From: a bacterium BMS3Abin03
Lineage (GTDB): Bacteria > Bacteroidota > Ignavibacteria > Ignavibacteriales > Ignavibacteriaceae
Direction of reading: 5' to 3'
Assembly: GCA_022340715.1 (NCBI GenBank)
Contig: JAJDNK010000056.1
Location: 1-47,055, forward strand
DNA length: 47,055 bases
The translations under genes and the position numbers were made by a program. Each line of letters starts with the position of its first letter. Position 1 is the stretch's first letter. The notes under the pieces were generated by a model. It saw only the letters and a list, made by a program, of their open reading frames with translations. It did no database searches and was not told the origin of the DNA. Positions 7,350 through 15,588 of the stretch are shown piece after piece.

Positions 7350-8600
7350 TTAATAACGATCATGTTTATGTGGACCTGCTGCAAAGACAATTTGAAGTCT
7401 TATAGTATTCTGTGCAGTTGGAATTTCAGTGCCGTCTAAATAATTATACTGCAGCCTGATTTTTACCCAGTGGCTTTGCCACCATGTTATATAAGGTACA
7501 ATTTGCCAGGTATATTTTGAAGTATTATTAGTTTCAAATGGCTGGGTATAATCAAAGCGTGTTCCAATCTGCCATTGCAGATCTAGTTTGTATTCCACAT
7601 AGCTGTAACCCCCGAACGCTTTAATTCTATCATTCAATAATTCCTTGTTTGCATAGTAAAGTTCTGACCGCCAAATGAATGAATGATAACTTGCCTGGTT
7701 AAGTGGTTCCCAAAATAGGGTTAGGTCTATTCCACCAACAGAGGTAAACCGGGAATCTTCCAATATCAGGTTTCCTTCCTCATCATATCCTCTTAAATTA
7801 TTAGTTCCAAACATTCCGGTTAAACCCAAATCCAGATAAGTATCTCTGGAAAGATCCCAGTAATTATTCAGGCGGAGTAATCCAGCTGGTATAGAAAACA
7901 TATCACCGTTAAAAAGATGTTCATTTTGTCCGTTGGTTATTTGAAGGGTTAAAGTATTTGCATCGGCAATGAACGAAGGCATAGCCCAGTCGAATGAAAG
8001 ACCGATCTGATTTAAGCCTTCTTCACCAAGTATTGTTGTTAGTGCAAGTGGAAAATCAAATTGATCCAGGCTGTGTAAGTGCCATCGGTTTACAATACCA
8101 AATTGCTGCCGGAATTTCCCCGCCGTGAGACTAACACCCGGAATAATTTTTGTCCACGTCATATAGGCTTCACCCAATTCAACTCCGCCAGGATTAAATT
8201 CTATTGCGGCTTTAATGAAACTAAACGGATCAAGATTGCTTTGAAAATGCAAACCTAGCACTCGGAAAAAAGCTCCACTTCTTAGATCCTCGGTAAAGCC
8301 TTTATCATTTGCAATGTACATTCCATACATATCCCCTACAACACTAAGCTCAGGATTTATAGCCTGGAGGGAACGCTGTCCACTTTTAAATTCTTTTGTT
8401 TCCTTTTTTTCTTCCTTTTTATTAGCAACAGTTTCAGCTTCTTTCAATAATTTTTCCAGTTCATCTTGCTCATTTTTGTCTTCAAGTTTTTTTATTCGTT
8501 TTTCTAATTGGATAATCTTAACTGAATCGCTTTCCTGTGCAAACGAAAATGAGTTTGCTAACAATATAGCAATCGTTAAAAATAAAATGGTATTCTTCAT
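7350..8600 (-). CDS. Outer-membrane porin-like beta-barrel with N-terminal coiled coil
   Basis: The 416-residue exported protein has a signal peptide (cleavage near SFSFA-Q), then a charged coiled coil (residues about 25-72: LEKRIKKLEDKNEQDELEKLL... KKEEKKE), then an aromatic-rich beta-barrel. Repeating amphipathic strands ('GEAYMTWTKIIPGVSLTAGKFRQQFG', 'WRSELYYANKELL', 'WKIRLQYNYLDG'-like near the end) and the Gly-Lys-Phe-Arg element resemble phosphate-selective porin O/P-type and related barrels. The coiled coil is typical of porins that trimerise or bind peptidoglycan. Directly upstream of a metal-binding protein and permease, it probably lets metal across the outer membrane without TonB. 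This role is inferred from position only. Confidence 0.8.
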   Translation of the reverse strand: MKNTILFLTIAILLANSFSFAQESDSVKIIQLEKRIKKLEDKNEQDELEKLLKEAETVANKKEEKKETKEFKSGQRSLQAINPELSVVGDMYGMYIANDKGFTEDLRSGAFFRVLGLHFQSNLDPFSFIKAAIEFNPGGVELGEAYMTWTKIIPGVSLTAGKFRQQFGIVNRWHLHSLDQFDFPLALTTILGEEGLNQIGLSFDWAMPSFIADANTLTLQITNGQNEHLFNGDMFSIPAGLLRLNNYWDLSRDTYLDLGLTGMFGTNNLRGYDEEGNLILEDSRFTSVGGIDLTLFWEPLNQASYHSFIWRSELYYANKELLNDRIKAFGGYSYVEYKLDLQWQIGTRFDYTQPFETNNTSKYTWQIVPYITWWQSHWVKIRLQYNYLDGTEIPTAQNTIRLQIVFAAGPHKHDRY

Positions 8601-8674
8601 AGCGCTGTTCCTTACTTATAAATTTCTATAAAATGAATGATCCTATTTCCGTAGTTATTTTTTTTTAACAGTAA

Positions 8675-8695
8675 AAAACCTGAATAAAAGGTTTT
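8675..8695 (-). terminator. Candidate intrinsic terminator after the small His-rich gene
   Basis: Read on the minus strand, AAAACCT-TTTATTC-AGGTTTT forms a 7-bp stem with a 7-base loop, and the transcript continues as TTAC, giving six U residues in a row from the stem. It lies about 30 bases downstream of the 8725 stop and 75 bases upstream of the porin start, so the porin gene probably has its own promoter. Confidence 0.5.
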
Positions 8696-8724
8696 AATCT
8701 ATTCGTTCAAAGATGATTATTTAA

Positions 8725-9081
8725 TCAGGAATAGGATGGGGGAGCTCGAAGCGTATTAGGAGATGAAAATGTTGAGGATATTAATTTTGTTGAATCAAGT
8801 GTAGAAAAACTTTCAACCTTATGAACAAAGTAATTTAGTGAAACTTCGAATACTAAATTAAAATTATGAAGCTGAGATATATTGTGTTGTACTATACAAT
8901 CGAAACCGGAATTTACATCAATATTAAACAGAACCGATTGTGTACTTTCTGTTGTGTAAGCTTTTGGTTCATTTAAATCATACTTATGATGATGAAAAAT
9001 TCCAAGAGTAAGTACGATGAGATAACAGATGAGAATCATAGAAGATATTCTTCTGTTATATTTTCCTATCGAAAACTTCAT
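8725..9081 (-). CDS. Small exported or membrane His/Cys protein, unknown function
   Basis: The protein has about 118 residues from the ATG at 9081; a longer frame begins with a TTG at 9093. An N-terminal hydrophobic segment (SSMILICYLIVLTLGIF) is followed at once by HHHKYDL, then a single Cys in 'FDCIVQHNISQLHNF', and the chain ends 'LRAPPSYS'. A TM segment, then His residues, then a Cys/His pair and a C-terminal R-A-P-P is the outline of small DUF2946-like proteins found beside metal transport genes. The resemblance is a general impression, not an alignment. It is upstream of the porin and metal-uptake genes on the same strand but separated by a candidate terminator. A role in metal sensing or handling at the membrane is a guess. 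Confidence 0.6.
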   Translation of the reverse strand: MKFSIGKYNRRISSMILICYLIVLTLGIFHHHKYDLNEPKAYTTESTQSVLFNIDVNSGFDCIVQHNISQLHNFNLVFEVSLNYFVHKVESFSTLDSTKLISSTFSSPNTLRAPPSYS

Positions 9082-9159
9082 AATTAGCAACAAAAATCTT
9101 ATAAATATTGTTAAAATTCAAGGCGATAATGTCATTTAGAAAATAAGCACGATCTGTTT

Positions 9160-9189
9160 TTGTACAACAAGGACACAATTGATTATATA
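9160..9189 (+). promoter_or_regulatory. Candidate promoter of gcdH
   Basis: TTGTAC (9160-9165), an 18-base spacer and TATATA (9184-9189) resemble -35 and -10 elements. Transcription would begin near 9195, so the left arm of the inverted repeat at 9189-9231 would lie at or around the transcript start. Match quality is moderate. Confidence 0.3.
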
Positions 9190-9231
9190 AACCGCTTTTG
9201 ATAGATTGAACAACAAAAATTTCAGCGGTTT
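9189..9231 (+). promoter_or_regulatory. Perfect 8-bp inverted repeat in the gcdH leader
   Basis: AAACCGCT (9189-9196) and AGCGGTTT (9224-9231) are exact reverse complements separated by 27 bases. The right arm ends 6 bases before the gcdH ATG, just where a ribosome binding site would be, and no other Shine-Dalgarno is visible. As RNA the arms could pair and mask the start; as DNA they could be two operator half-sites flanking the transcription start. Both readings are inference. Confidence 0.5.
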
Positions 9232-9237
9232 CCATCT

Positions 9238-10407
9238 ATGAATAAGTTTGAGGGAGTAGATTATTTCAATGTAGATTCACTTCTTATTGAAGATGAAATA
9301 ATGATACGGAATACCGTAAGGGAATTTGTCTCGAAGGAAGTTATCCCGAATATTGAAAAACATTTCAGAAATGGAACATTTCCAGCTTATCTGATTCCAG
9401 TAATGGCTGAGATGGGCTTGCTTGGGAGTATTTTTCCGCAAAAATATGATTGTGCTGATCTTAATTATATTTCGTATGGACTAATAAACCAGGAACTCGA
9501 ACGTGGCGATAGCGGATTAAGAAGTTTTGTTTCTGTTCAAAGTTCACTCGTTATGTTTCCGATATTTAAGTTTGGCAGTGAGGAGCAAAAAGATAAATGG
9601 CTTCCACAATTAGCCCAGGGAAAAAAGATTGGATGTTTTGGATTGACTGAGCCGGATTATGGTTCGAATCCGGCAGGCATGGTTACCAAAGCTATAAAAA
9701 CAAATGGTGGGTATATTTTGGATGGGGCAAAAATGTGGATAACAAACGGATCGATTGCTGATATTGCTGTTGTTTGGGCAAAGCTTGATGGTGTTGTAAG
9801 AGGATTTTTAGTTGAGAAAGAATTTAAAGGATTCACTGCACCTGAAATGAAAGGAAAGCATTCGCTTCGGGCATCCGTTACCTCAGAATTAATTCTTGAT
9901 AATGTATTTGTACCGGAAGAAAATCTTTTACCGAAAACTGAAGGATTAAAAAATGCTTTAATGTGTCTTGATCAGGCCCGGTACAGTATTGCCTGGGGAG
10001 TCGTAGGTTCAATGATGGCTTGCTATGATATTGCTTTACAATATGCTAAATCAAGAGTTCAATTCAGTAAACCTATTGCAGGATACCAGTTGATCCAGGA
10101 AAAATTGGTTTTTATGATTACTGAAATTACTAAAGCACAATTGCTTAATTTGCAGTTAGGAAAGATGAGAGATAATGGAACTGCAAAACATTTTCACATT
10201 TCTTTAGCTAAAAGAAACAATTGTGAGAAAGCTTTAGAAATTGCAAGAATGGCAAGGGAAATCCTAGGTGCAAACGGCATAACCGATGAGTATCCGATTA
10301 TGAGACATTCAGCAAACTTAGAGTCCGTAAAAACGTATGAGGGTACTCACGAAATGCATACGCTTATTGTAGGAGAAAACATAACAGGAATTTCTGCATT
10401 TGAATAG
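9238..10407 (+). CDS. gcdH: Glutaryl-CoA dehydrogenase, decarboxylating type
   Basis: This FAD enzyme oxidises and decarboxylates glutaryl-CoA to crotonyl-CoA, a step of lysine and tryptophan or aromatic breakdown. The 389-residue sequence is much closer to glutaryl-CoA dehydrogenase than to general acyl-CoA dehydrogenases: 'GLRSFVSVQSSLVMFPIF', 'GCFGLTEPDYGSNPAGM', 'GAKMWITNGSIADIAVVWAK', 'FSLRAS'-like 'HSLRASVTSELIL', 'ARYSIAWGVVGS' and 'KTYEGTHEMH'. The catalytic base is E368 and the substrate-binding Arg is R95. E88 and Y367 match the positions that, from memory, separate decarboxylating enzymes from the non-decarboxylating branch, so CO2 release is expected. It is cytoplasmic with no transit peptide. 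It is followed by guaB 33 bases later, an unrelated pathway, so any operon link may only be transcriptional convenience. Confidence 0.95.
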   Translation: MNKFEGVDYFNVDSLLIEDEIMIRNTVREFVSKEVIPNIEKHFRNGTFPAYLIPVMAEMGLLGSIFPQKYDCADLNYISYGLINQELERGDSGLRSFVSVQSSLVMFPIFKFGSEEQKDKWLPQLAQGKKIGCFGLTEPDYGSNPAGMVTKAIKTNGGYILDGAKMWITNGSIADIAVVWAKLDGVVRGFLVEKEFKGFTAPEMKGKHSLRASVTSELILDNVFVPEENLLPKTEGLKNALMCLDQARYSIAWGVVGSMMACYDIALQYAKSRVQFSKPIAGYQLIQEKLVFMITEITKAQLLNLQLGKMRDNGTAKHFHISLAKRNNCEKALEIARMAREILGANGITDEYPIMRHSANLESVKTYEGTHEMHTLIVGENITGISAFE

Positions 10408-10440
10408 AATAATTTTAAGAAAAATTTATAATATTAAACC

Positions 10441-11907
10441 ATGATCGATACAAAAAAATTAAAAGCCGGATTAACATTCGACGATGTTTTATTAATACCA
10501 AATAAATCTTCTGTTCTACCAAGAGATGTTGATCTGAAAACATATTTAACTCCGGATATCAAACTGAACATTCCAATTATTTCTGCTGCAATGGATACGG
10601 TAACAGAATCTGATCTGGCTATTGCAATTGCCAGAGAAGGTGGAATAGGAATACTTCATAAAAATATGAGTATAGAAAAACAATGTGAAGAAGTAGATAG
10701 GGTTAAACGTTCTGAAAGTGGGATGATAAAAGATCCGGTAACCTTAACACCGGATAAAACAATTAAAGATGCATTGGACCTGATGAAGAAATACAGAATT
10801 TCAGGTATTCCAGTGGTTAACAATTCAAATAAGCTTGTTGGTATTCTCACAAATCGGGATCTCCGGTTCGAACCGAATATGAAACTTAAAGTTTCGGATT
10901 TGATGACAAAAGAAAACCTTATCACAGCATCGGTTGGAACTACTCTGGAAAAAGCTGAAAAAATTCTTCAGAGATACAAAATAGAAAAACTTCCGGTAGT
11001 TGATAAGAAAAGTGTTCTCAAGGGATTGATAACATTCAAAGATATTATGAAAAAGAAAAAACATCCTAATGCTTGTAAGGATGAGCTCGGTAGATTAAGA
11101 GTGGGAGCAGCAGTTGGGATCACGAAAGATACACTTGAAAGAATAGCTGCTTTATCAAATGCTGGTTCGGATGTTATTGTAATTGATACAGCTCACGGAC
11201 ATTCAGCAGGTGTAATTAAAACAATAAAGGAAGCAAGAAAAAAATTTAAATATGAACAGCTAATTGCTGGTAATATAGGCACTTATGAAGGTGCCCTTGA
11301 ATTAGCTAACTGCAAGGTGGATGCTGTAAAAGTTGGAATTGGTCCTGGTTCAATTTGTACCACCAGAGTTGTTGCTGGTATTGGTATTCCTCAAATTACA
11401 GCGGTAAGTGATGCGTATCACGCTGTGAAAAAGTCTGGAATTCCAGTTATTGCAGATGGGGGAATAAAACAAACCGGAGATATACCAAAAGCAATTGCAG
11501 CGGGAGCACATAGCGTTATGATTGGTGGATTATTTGCCGGTGTGGATGAAAGTCCAGGAGAAAAAATCCTGTATGAAGGCAGAAGCTTTAAAAGCTACAG
11601 AGGTATGGGTTCGCTGGCAGCCATGAAAGAAGGGAGTAGGGATCGTTATTTTCAGGATGTGGAAGATGATATAGCCAAGCTTGTACCTGAAGGTGTTGAG
11701 GGAAGAGTTCCATACAAGGGTCCTCTTGAAGATACTATTTATCAATTAGTTGGCGGATTAAGAGCGGCAATGGGTTATTGCGGGGCAAAGAATATTAAAG
11801 AACTGCGCGAAAAGGCAAAATTTATTCAAATAACCTCTGCGGGCATGAAAGAAAGTCATCCGCATGATGTTATAATTACTAAAGAAGCTCCAAACTACCA
11901 CGTTTAG
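10441..11907 (+). CDS. guaB: IMP dehydrogenase
   Basis: It converts IMP to XMP with NAD+, the committed step of GTP synthesis. The 488 residues are the standard length. The sequence starts with '[22 protein letters not shown]', has two CBS domains at about 95-205 ('[21 protein letters not shown]' and '[20 protein letters not shown]'), then the catalytic loop '[18 protein letters not shown]' with Cys306, '[18 protein letters not shown]' and the flap 'GSRDRYFQD'. It is in the plus-strand row with the glycosyltransferase gene 33 bases downstream and purD beyond that. Confidence 0.99.
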   Translation: MIDTKKLKAGLTFDDVLLIPNKSSVLPRDVDLKTYLTPDIKLNIPIISAAMDTVTESDLAIAIAREGGIGILHKNMSIEKQCEEVDRVKRSESGMIKDPVTLTPDKTIKDALDLMKKYRISGIPVVNNSNKLVGILTNRDLRFEPNMKLKVSDLMTKENLITASVGTTLEKAEKILQRYKIEKLPVVDKKSVLKGLITFKDIMKKKKHPNACKDELGRLRVGAAVGITKDTLERIAALSNAGSDVIVIDTAHGHSAGVIKTIKEARKKFKYEQLIAGNIGTYEGALELANCKVDAVKVGIGPGSICTTRVVAGIGIPQITAVSDAYHAVKKSGIPVIADGGIKQTGDIPKAIAAGAHSVMIGGLFAGVDESPGEKILYEGRSFKSYRGMGSLAAMKEGSRDRYFQDVEDDIAKLVPEGVEGRVPYKGPLEDTIYQLVGGLRAAMGYCGAKNIKELREKAKFIQITSAGMKESHPHDVIITKEAPNYHV

Positions 11908-11940
11908 CATGACAATAAAAATGAAGGGTGTTTAATTTAA

Positions 11941-13227
11941 ATGTATAAAGTTCTGGTTATAGCTTATTATTTTCCCCCGATGGGTCTCAGCGGTGTGCAA
12001 AGAACTATGAAATTTGTTAAGTATATGAAGGATTATAATTGGGAACCGACTGTTATTACTTCTGTAGGTGGAGAATTTATTGTTAAAGATGAATCACTAT
12101 TGCAGGAGTTGGATGAAAAAGAAATAAAAATTATTCGAATTCCACATAGAACATTTTTTTCAGGTTCATTACGTGACGGAAAAATCAAATTAAGAAAAGA
12201 ACTTTATAAAAAAATCTTCAAGAATCTAGTTCAAACTTTTTTTATTCCGGACAATAAATCAGGTTGGGCTAAAAAAACATTTCATAAAGCAGAAGAAATG
12301 CTTAAAAAGGAAAATTTCGATGCGGTTTTTTTATCAGCTCCTCCGTTTTCAATTTTCAATACTTTTAGCCAGCTTAAAAAGAAGTATAACATTTCACTTA
12401 TTATAGATTATCGGGAATTATGGAATCGGAGTTATTTTTCATTTTATCCTACGCCTATTCACAAGGTAATGAATAAAAAAATGGAATATAATATTCTTAA
12501 AGCTGCGGATTCAATTATAGTATCCAACCGGAAAATAAAGGAAAAGATTCTCAACTCGTATCCGTTTCTAACTTTTAACGATATTCTGATTATCACAAAC
12601 GGTTATGATCCTGAAGATTTTGAAAGAGCAAAAGTGGTTCCCAGGCATAATAAAAGAATGGTAATAATGTATTCCGGAATTTTCCAGATTTATAATACGC
12701 CCAGGTATTTCTTCGAAGCGTTTAAGAGATTAAGTATTGAAAAACCAGATGTGGCAAAAAATATTGAATTACATTTTCTCGGATTTATTAGGAAAGAAAA
12801 TAAAAAACTTATCAGAAAACTTAACCTTGAGGAATTTGTAGTTGATCATGGTTTAGTTAATCATTTAGAAGCTGTTTCTAAATTGCTTAGTTCTGATATA
12901 TTATGGTTAAATGTCTGGAAAAAGAAAAATATTGATGCATTTATTCCGGGTAAATTCTATGAATATTTAGCTACTAAAAAACCGATAATTGCATGTGTAC
13001 CTGAAGGCGCCTCAAAGATAGCAGCACAGGAATATGCAGCATCCTATATTTGTAATCCAACAGATGCAAATGAGATTAAAGAAACTATACTTAAAGTATA
13101 TGAGGATTTTAAATCATCAAAATTTCCGACTGTTGGTGAGAATATGGTAACAAATTTCAGAAGGGACTTTCTAACAGAAAAACTAACAAAGGAATTCCAG
13201 TTTTTAATTAAGGCTGAAATACAATGA
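11941..13227 (+). CDS. Glycosyltransferase, GT4-like GT-B fold
   Basis: The 428-residue cytoplasmic protein has two Rossmann-like halves. The N-terminal half opens with 'VLVIAYYFPPMGLSGVQRTMKFVKYM', the glycine-rich acceptor-side loop of GT4 enzymes. The C-terminal half contains 'MVIMYSGIFQIYNTPRYFFEAFKRL' and 'FIPGKFYEYLATKKPIIACVPEGA', the donor-binding region with the conserved Glu. Enzymes of this type add sugars in capsule, O-antigen or exopolysaccharide synthesis; donor and acceptor cannot be told. Its stop overlaps the purD start by 4 bases (ATGA at 13224-13227), so the two are translationally coupled although their pathways differ. Confidence 0.88.
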   Translation: MYKVLVIAYYFPPMGLSGVQRTMKFVKYMKDYNWEPTVITSVGGEFIVKDESLLQELDEKEIKIIRIPHRTFFSGSLRDGKIKLRKELYKKIFKNLVQTFFIPDNKSGWAKKTFHKAEEMLKKENFDAVFLSAPPFSIFNTFSQLKKKYNISLIIDYRELWNRSYFSFYPTPIHKVMNKKMEYNILKAADSIIVSNRKIKEKILNSYPFLTFNDILIITNGYDPEDFERAKVVPRHNKRMVIMYSGIFQIYNTPRYFFEAFKRLSIEKPDVAKNIELHFLGFIRKENKKLIRKLNLEEFVVDHGLVNHLEAVSKLLSSDILWLNVWKKKNIDAFIPGKFYEYLATKKPIIACVPEGASKIAAQEYAASYICNPTDANEIKETILKVYEDFKSSKFPTVGENMVTNFRRDFLTEKLTKEFQFLIKAEIQ

Positions 13228-14507
13228 ACGTAGCATTAATCGGTTCAGGAGGGCGTGAGCATGCTATTGCTTATAAAATTAGTGAAAGTAATCTGCTTAC
13301 AAAGTTGTATATTCTTCCAGGCAATCCGGGTACTGCAAAATTAGGTGCGAATGTTAAGATTGATATAAAGAATGCTCATGAGGTAGTATCATTTTGTAAG
13401 GATAAAGAAATTGATCTTGTTGTTATCGGTCCGGAACAGCCACTTGTTGATGGTCTGGCTAATGTTCTAAGGCAGAATGAAATTTTTGTATTTGGACCTG
13501 ATAAAGAAGCTGCAAAAATTGAAGCTGAAAAATCATTTGCTAAAAGTATTATGGATGCCGCAAGGGTACCAACTGCAAAATATATAGAATTTGATGCGAG
13601 TAAGTATGATCGGGCAAAGGATTTCCTTAAACAAAAAAAATATCCTTGTGTAATAAAAGCGAACGGATTAGCTGCCGGTAAAGGAGTAGTTATTTGCAAT
13701 TCTGCTGAAGAAGCTGAAAAAACACTTCGTTCTTTTTTTATTGAAAAGATCTTCGGTGCATCAGGAGAAAAAATTTTAATTGAAGAATTTTTAAGCGGGG
13801 AAGAGGCTTCAGTGTTTGCGATTACGGATGGCAACGATTTTATATGTTTACCATCATCTCAGGATCACAAAAGAATTGGTGAGAACGATACCGGGAAAAA
13901 CACCGGGGGAATGGGAGCGTATTCACCCGCTCCAATTGTAACACCTAATATTATGGAAGAGATCGTTGTAAGAATAATTGCGCCAACTCTTAAAGCACTT
14001 AAAAATGATGGAAAAGCATTTATAGGTTGTTTGTATGCAGGATTGATTTTTACCGATAAAGGTCCTAAGGTAATCGAGTTTAACTGCCGTTTTGGTGATC
14101 CTGAAACACAGGCAGTACTTCCTCTTTTAAAAGGTGACTTCTTAAGATTACTTTACTCTGCTGCTGAGGGTAAAATCGATAAGAATATTATTTCTTATAA
14201 TGGTGGTGCTTCAGTCTGTATTGTCGCTGCATCTTCGGGGTACCCGGATTCCTACAAAAAAGGATTTGAAATCAAAGGATTGGACAACTTACCGGATGAT
14301 ATAATAGTTTATCATGCTGGCACTTCTGAAGCTGATGGAAAAATTATTACTAATGGTGGAAGAGTTCTTGGGGTAACTTCTGTTGTACCTGAGAATGATT
14401 TAGTTAGAGCCAAGTCTAAAGCATACGAAGCTCTTGAACAAATTAATTTTGAAAATATTTACTACAGAAAAGATATAGCTGATAAAGCTATTCGGATGAA
14501 TCAATAA
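13224..14507 (+). CDS. purD: Phosphoribosylamine--glycine ligase (GAR synthetase)
   Basis: It joins glycine to phosphoribosylamine using ATP in de novo purine synthesis. The length of 427 residues is typical. Visible parts are the N-terminal domain 'ALIGSGGREHAIAYKI', 'VVIGPEQPLVDGLAN', the ATP-grasp core with 'PCVIKANGLAAGKGVV', 'SSQDHKRIGENDTGKNTGGMGAYSPAP', 'LYAGLIFTDKGPKVIEFNCRFGDPETQ' (metal-binding Glu and Asn) and the C-terminal domain with 'GGRVLGVTS'. It starts inside the end of the glycosyltransferase gene. Confidence 0.99.
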   Translation: MNVALIGSGGREHAIAYKISESNLLTKLYILPGNPGTAKLGANVKIDIKNAHEVVSFCKDKEIDLVVIGPEQPLVDGLANVLRQNEIFVFGPDKEAAKIEAEKSFAKSIMDAARVPTAKYIEFDASKYDRAKDFLKQKKYPCVIKANGLAAGKGVVICNSAEEAEKTLRSFFIEKIFGASGEKILIEEFLSGEEASVFAITDGNDFICLPSSQDHKRIGENDTGKNTGGMGAYSPAPIVTPNIMEEIVVRIIAPTLKALKNDGKAFIGCLYAGLIFTDKGPKVIEFNCRFGDPETQAVLPLLKGDFLRLLYSAAEGKIDKNIISYNGGASVCIVAASSGYPDSYKKGFEIKGLDNLPDDIIVYHAGTSEADGKIITNGGRVLGVTSVVPENDLVRAKSKAYEALEQINFENIYYRKDIADKAIRMNQ

Positions 14508-14582
14508 GTTAAGAGTGCTGAATCCTGGTTAAGAACAGAAATGTAATTTTTGTTTACTTTTACGAGTAAAAAGGAGCTTTCT

Positions 14583-15050
14583 ATGCGAGATAACTTTTTC
14601 ACAATTTCAGTTTTCTTACTTAGTATAATTGCTCTTATTTCCTGTAATCACACTCCTGATACAAGCAAACTAAAACGGGAAATAATCAAAACAGATAAAA
14701 CTATGTCTAATCTTGCAGTGAAGGAAGGTTTTTATAAAGCATTATTATTCTATTCAGATGATGATATAATAAAATTTAACGATGGACAATACCCAATTAT
14801 CGGGAAAACAGAATTTGAAGAAAAATTTGGGAAAAGTTCCGGACCAAAGACTCTAACCTGGGAACCAATTAATGCAGAAGTGGCTATCTCAGGTGACCTC
14901 GGATATACCTGGGGAAACTGGAAGTTTGTTCTATCGGACACAACTTATTATGGAAATTATTTTACGGTATGGAAAAAACAAAAAGATGGGAAGTGGAAAG
15001 TAGCTCTTGATGGAGGAAATTCAACTCCTCCTCCAAAAGATATTAAATAG
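14583..15050 (+). CDS. Lipoprotein with NTF2/SnoaL-like (DUF4440-type) domain
   Basis: The start is the ATG at 14583, preceded by AAAGGAG; an 11-codon upstream extension has no such site. A signal peptide ends in a lipobox (ALIS-C), so a lipid-anchored protein of about 155 residues is predicted. The mature part begins with a helix (KREIIKTDKTMSNLAVKEGFYKAL), followed by strands 'DDDIIKFNDGQYPIIGKTEFEEKF', 'LGYTWGNWKF' and 'YYGNYFTVWKKQKDGKWKVALDGG'. This is the cone-shaped NTF2-like arrangement seen in DUF4440 proteins; the last segment is the most characteristic. Function unknown. It lies 75 bases after purD and may be expressed separately. Confidence 0.8.
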   Translation: MRDNFFTISVFLLSIIALISCNHTPDTSKLKREIIKTDKTMSNLAVKEGFYKALLFYSDDDIIKFNDGQYPIIGKTEFEEKFGKSSGPKTLTWEPINAEVAISGDLGYTWGNWKFVLSDTTYYGNYFTVWKKQKDGKWKVALDGGNSTPPPKDIK

Positions 15051-15058
15051 TTTTAAGA

Positions 15059-15076
15059 ACTCAAGAAGAATTGAGT
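15059..15076 (+). terminator. Weak hairpin after the NTF2-like lipoprotein gene
   Basis: ACTCAA-GAAGAA-TTGAGT is a 6-bp stem with a 6-base loop starting 9 bases after the stop. No U-run follows at once, so intrinsic termination is doubtful. Confidence 0.25.
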
Positions 15077-15134
15077 AGATAACAAATTTTCTAATTTAAT
15101 AAACAAAGAAAGATATCCAACTTGTTGTAATAAA

Positions 15135-15587
15135 TTAATGTTTTGATTTCTTAACCAATGATAAAAATTCAGAATCAAATTTTATTAGAATTACTCCCAG
15201 CAGAAGTAAAACTAAATCTTCAATTATTTTATTAACACCTATCTTTGTTCCGCTTACTGTACCGAAACAGCCACAGTCGATATTTAAACCTCTTATAAGA
15301 CTGATTGATATTGCTATGATAAAAATGATTAGCAATACAGAAATTATAAATGAATTCTCTTTCACTTTTATACCAAATAAAAGCAGTATTCCCGTTGTGA
15401 GTTCGAGCCAAGGCAAAGTGATAGCAAAAATGTTAACTAAAAATAATGGAAGGATTTTATAATTATTTATTGAGATTGAAAATCCATTGGTATCAGAAAT
15501 TTTCTCCATACCTGCATAAATGAAAATCATAGCAAGTACAATCCTAAATAAGAATAAAAGATATTTATTATTGATAAGACTTTTCAT
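15135..15587 (-). CDS. MauE/DoxX-like membrane protein with CGC motif
   Basis: The protein has about 150 residues and four predicted membrane helices ('LLFLFRIVLAMIFIYAGMEKI', 'LPLFLVNIFAITLPWLELTTGILLLFGI', 'FIISVLLIIFIIAISISLIRG', 'KIIEDLVLLLLGVILI'). The helix-1 end 'YAGMEKISD' and the loop 'NIDCGCFGTVSGTKIG' are the signatures of the MauE branch of the DoxX family, whose members are tied to thiol redox or electron transport in the envelope. The ATG at 15587 begins 2 bases after the rhodanese stop; an ATG at 15602 in the same frame would overlap it. It is downstream of, and almost surely co-transcribed with, the rhodanese gene. Confidence 0.8.
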   Translation of the reverse strand: MKSLINNKYLLFLFRIVLAMIFIYAGMEKISDTNGFSISINNYKILPLFLVNIFAITLPWLELTTGILLLFGIKVKENSFIISVLLIIFIIAISISLIRGLNIDCGCFGTVSGTKIGVNKIIEDLVLLLLGVILIKFDSEFLSLVKKSKH

Positions 15588-15588
15588 T

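Noticed and set aside
7337..7390. Upstream extension of the metal-binding protein gene
   Set aside because: It overlaps the porin gene, lacks a Shine-Dalgarno, and would hide the signal peptide that starts at MKKYIII.
13376..13834. 152-residue open frame antisense to purD
   Set aside because: The Ser/Ala/Phe-rich composition is typical of the reverse of a coding frame, and purD is certain on the other strand.
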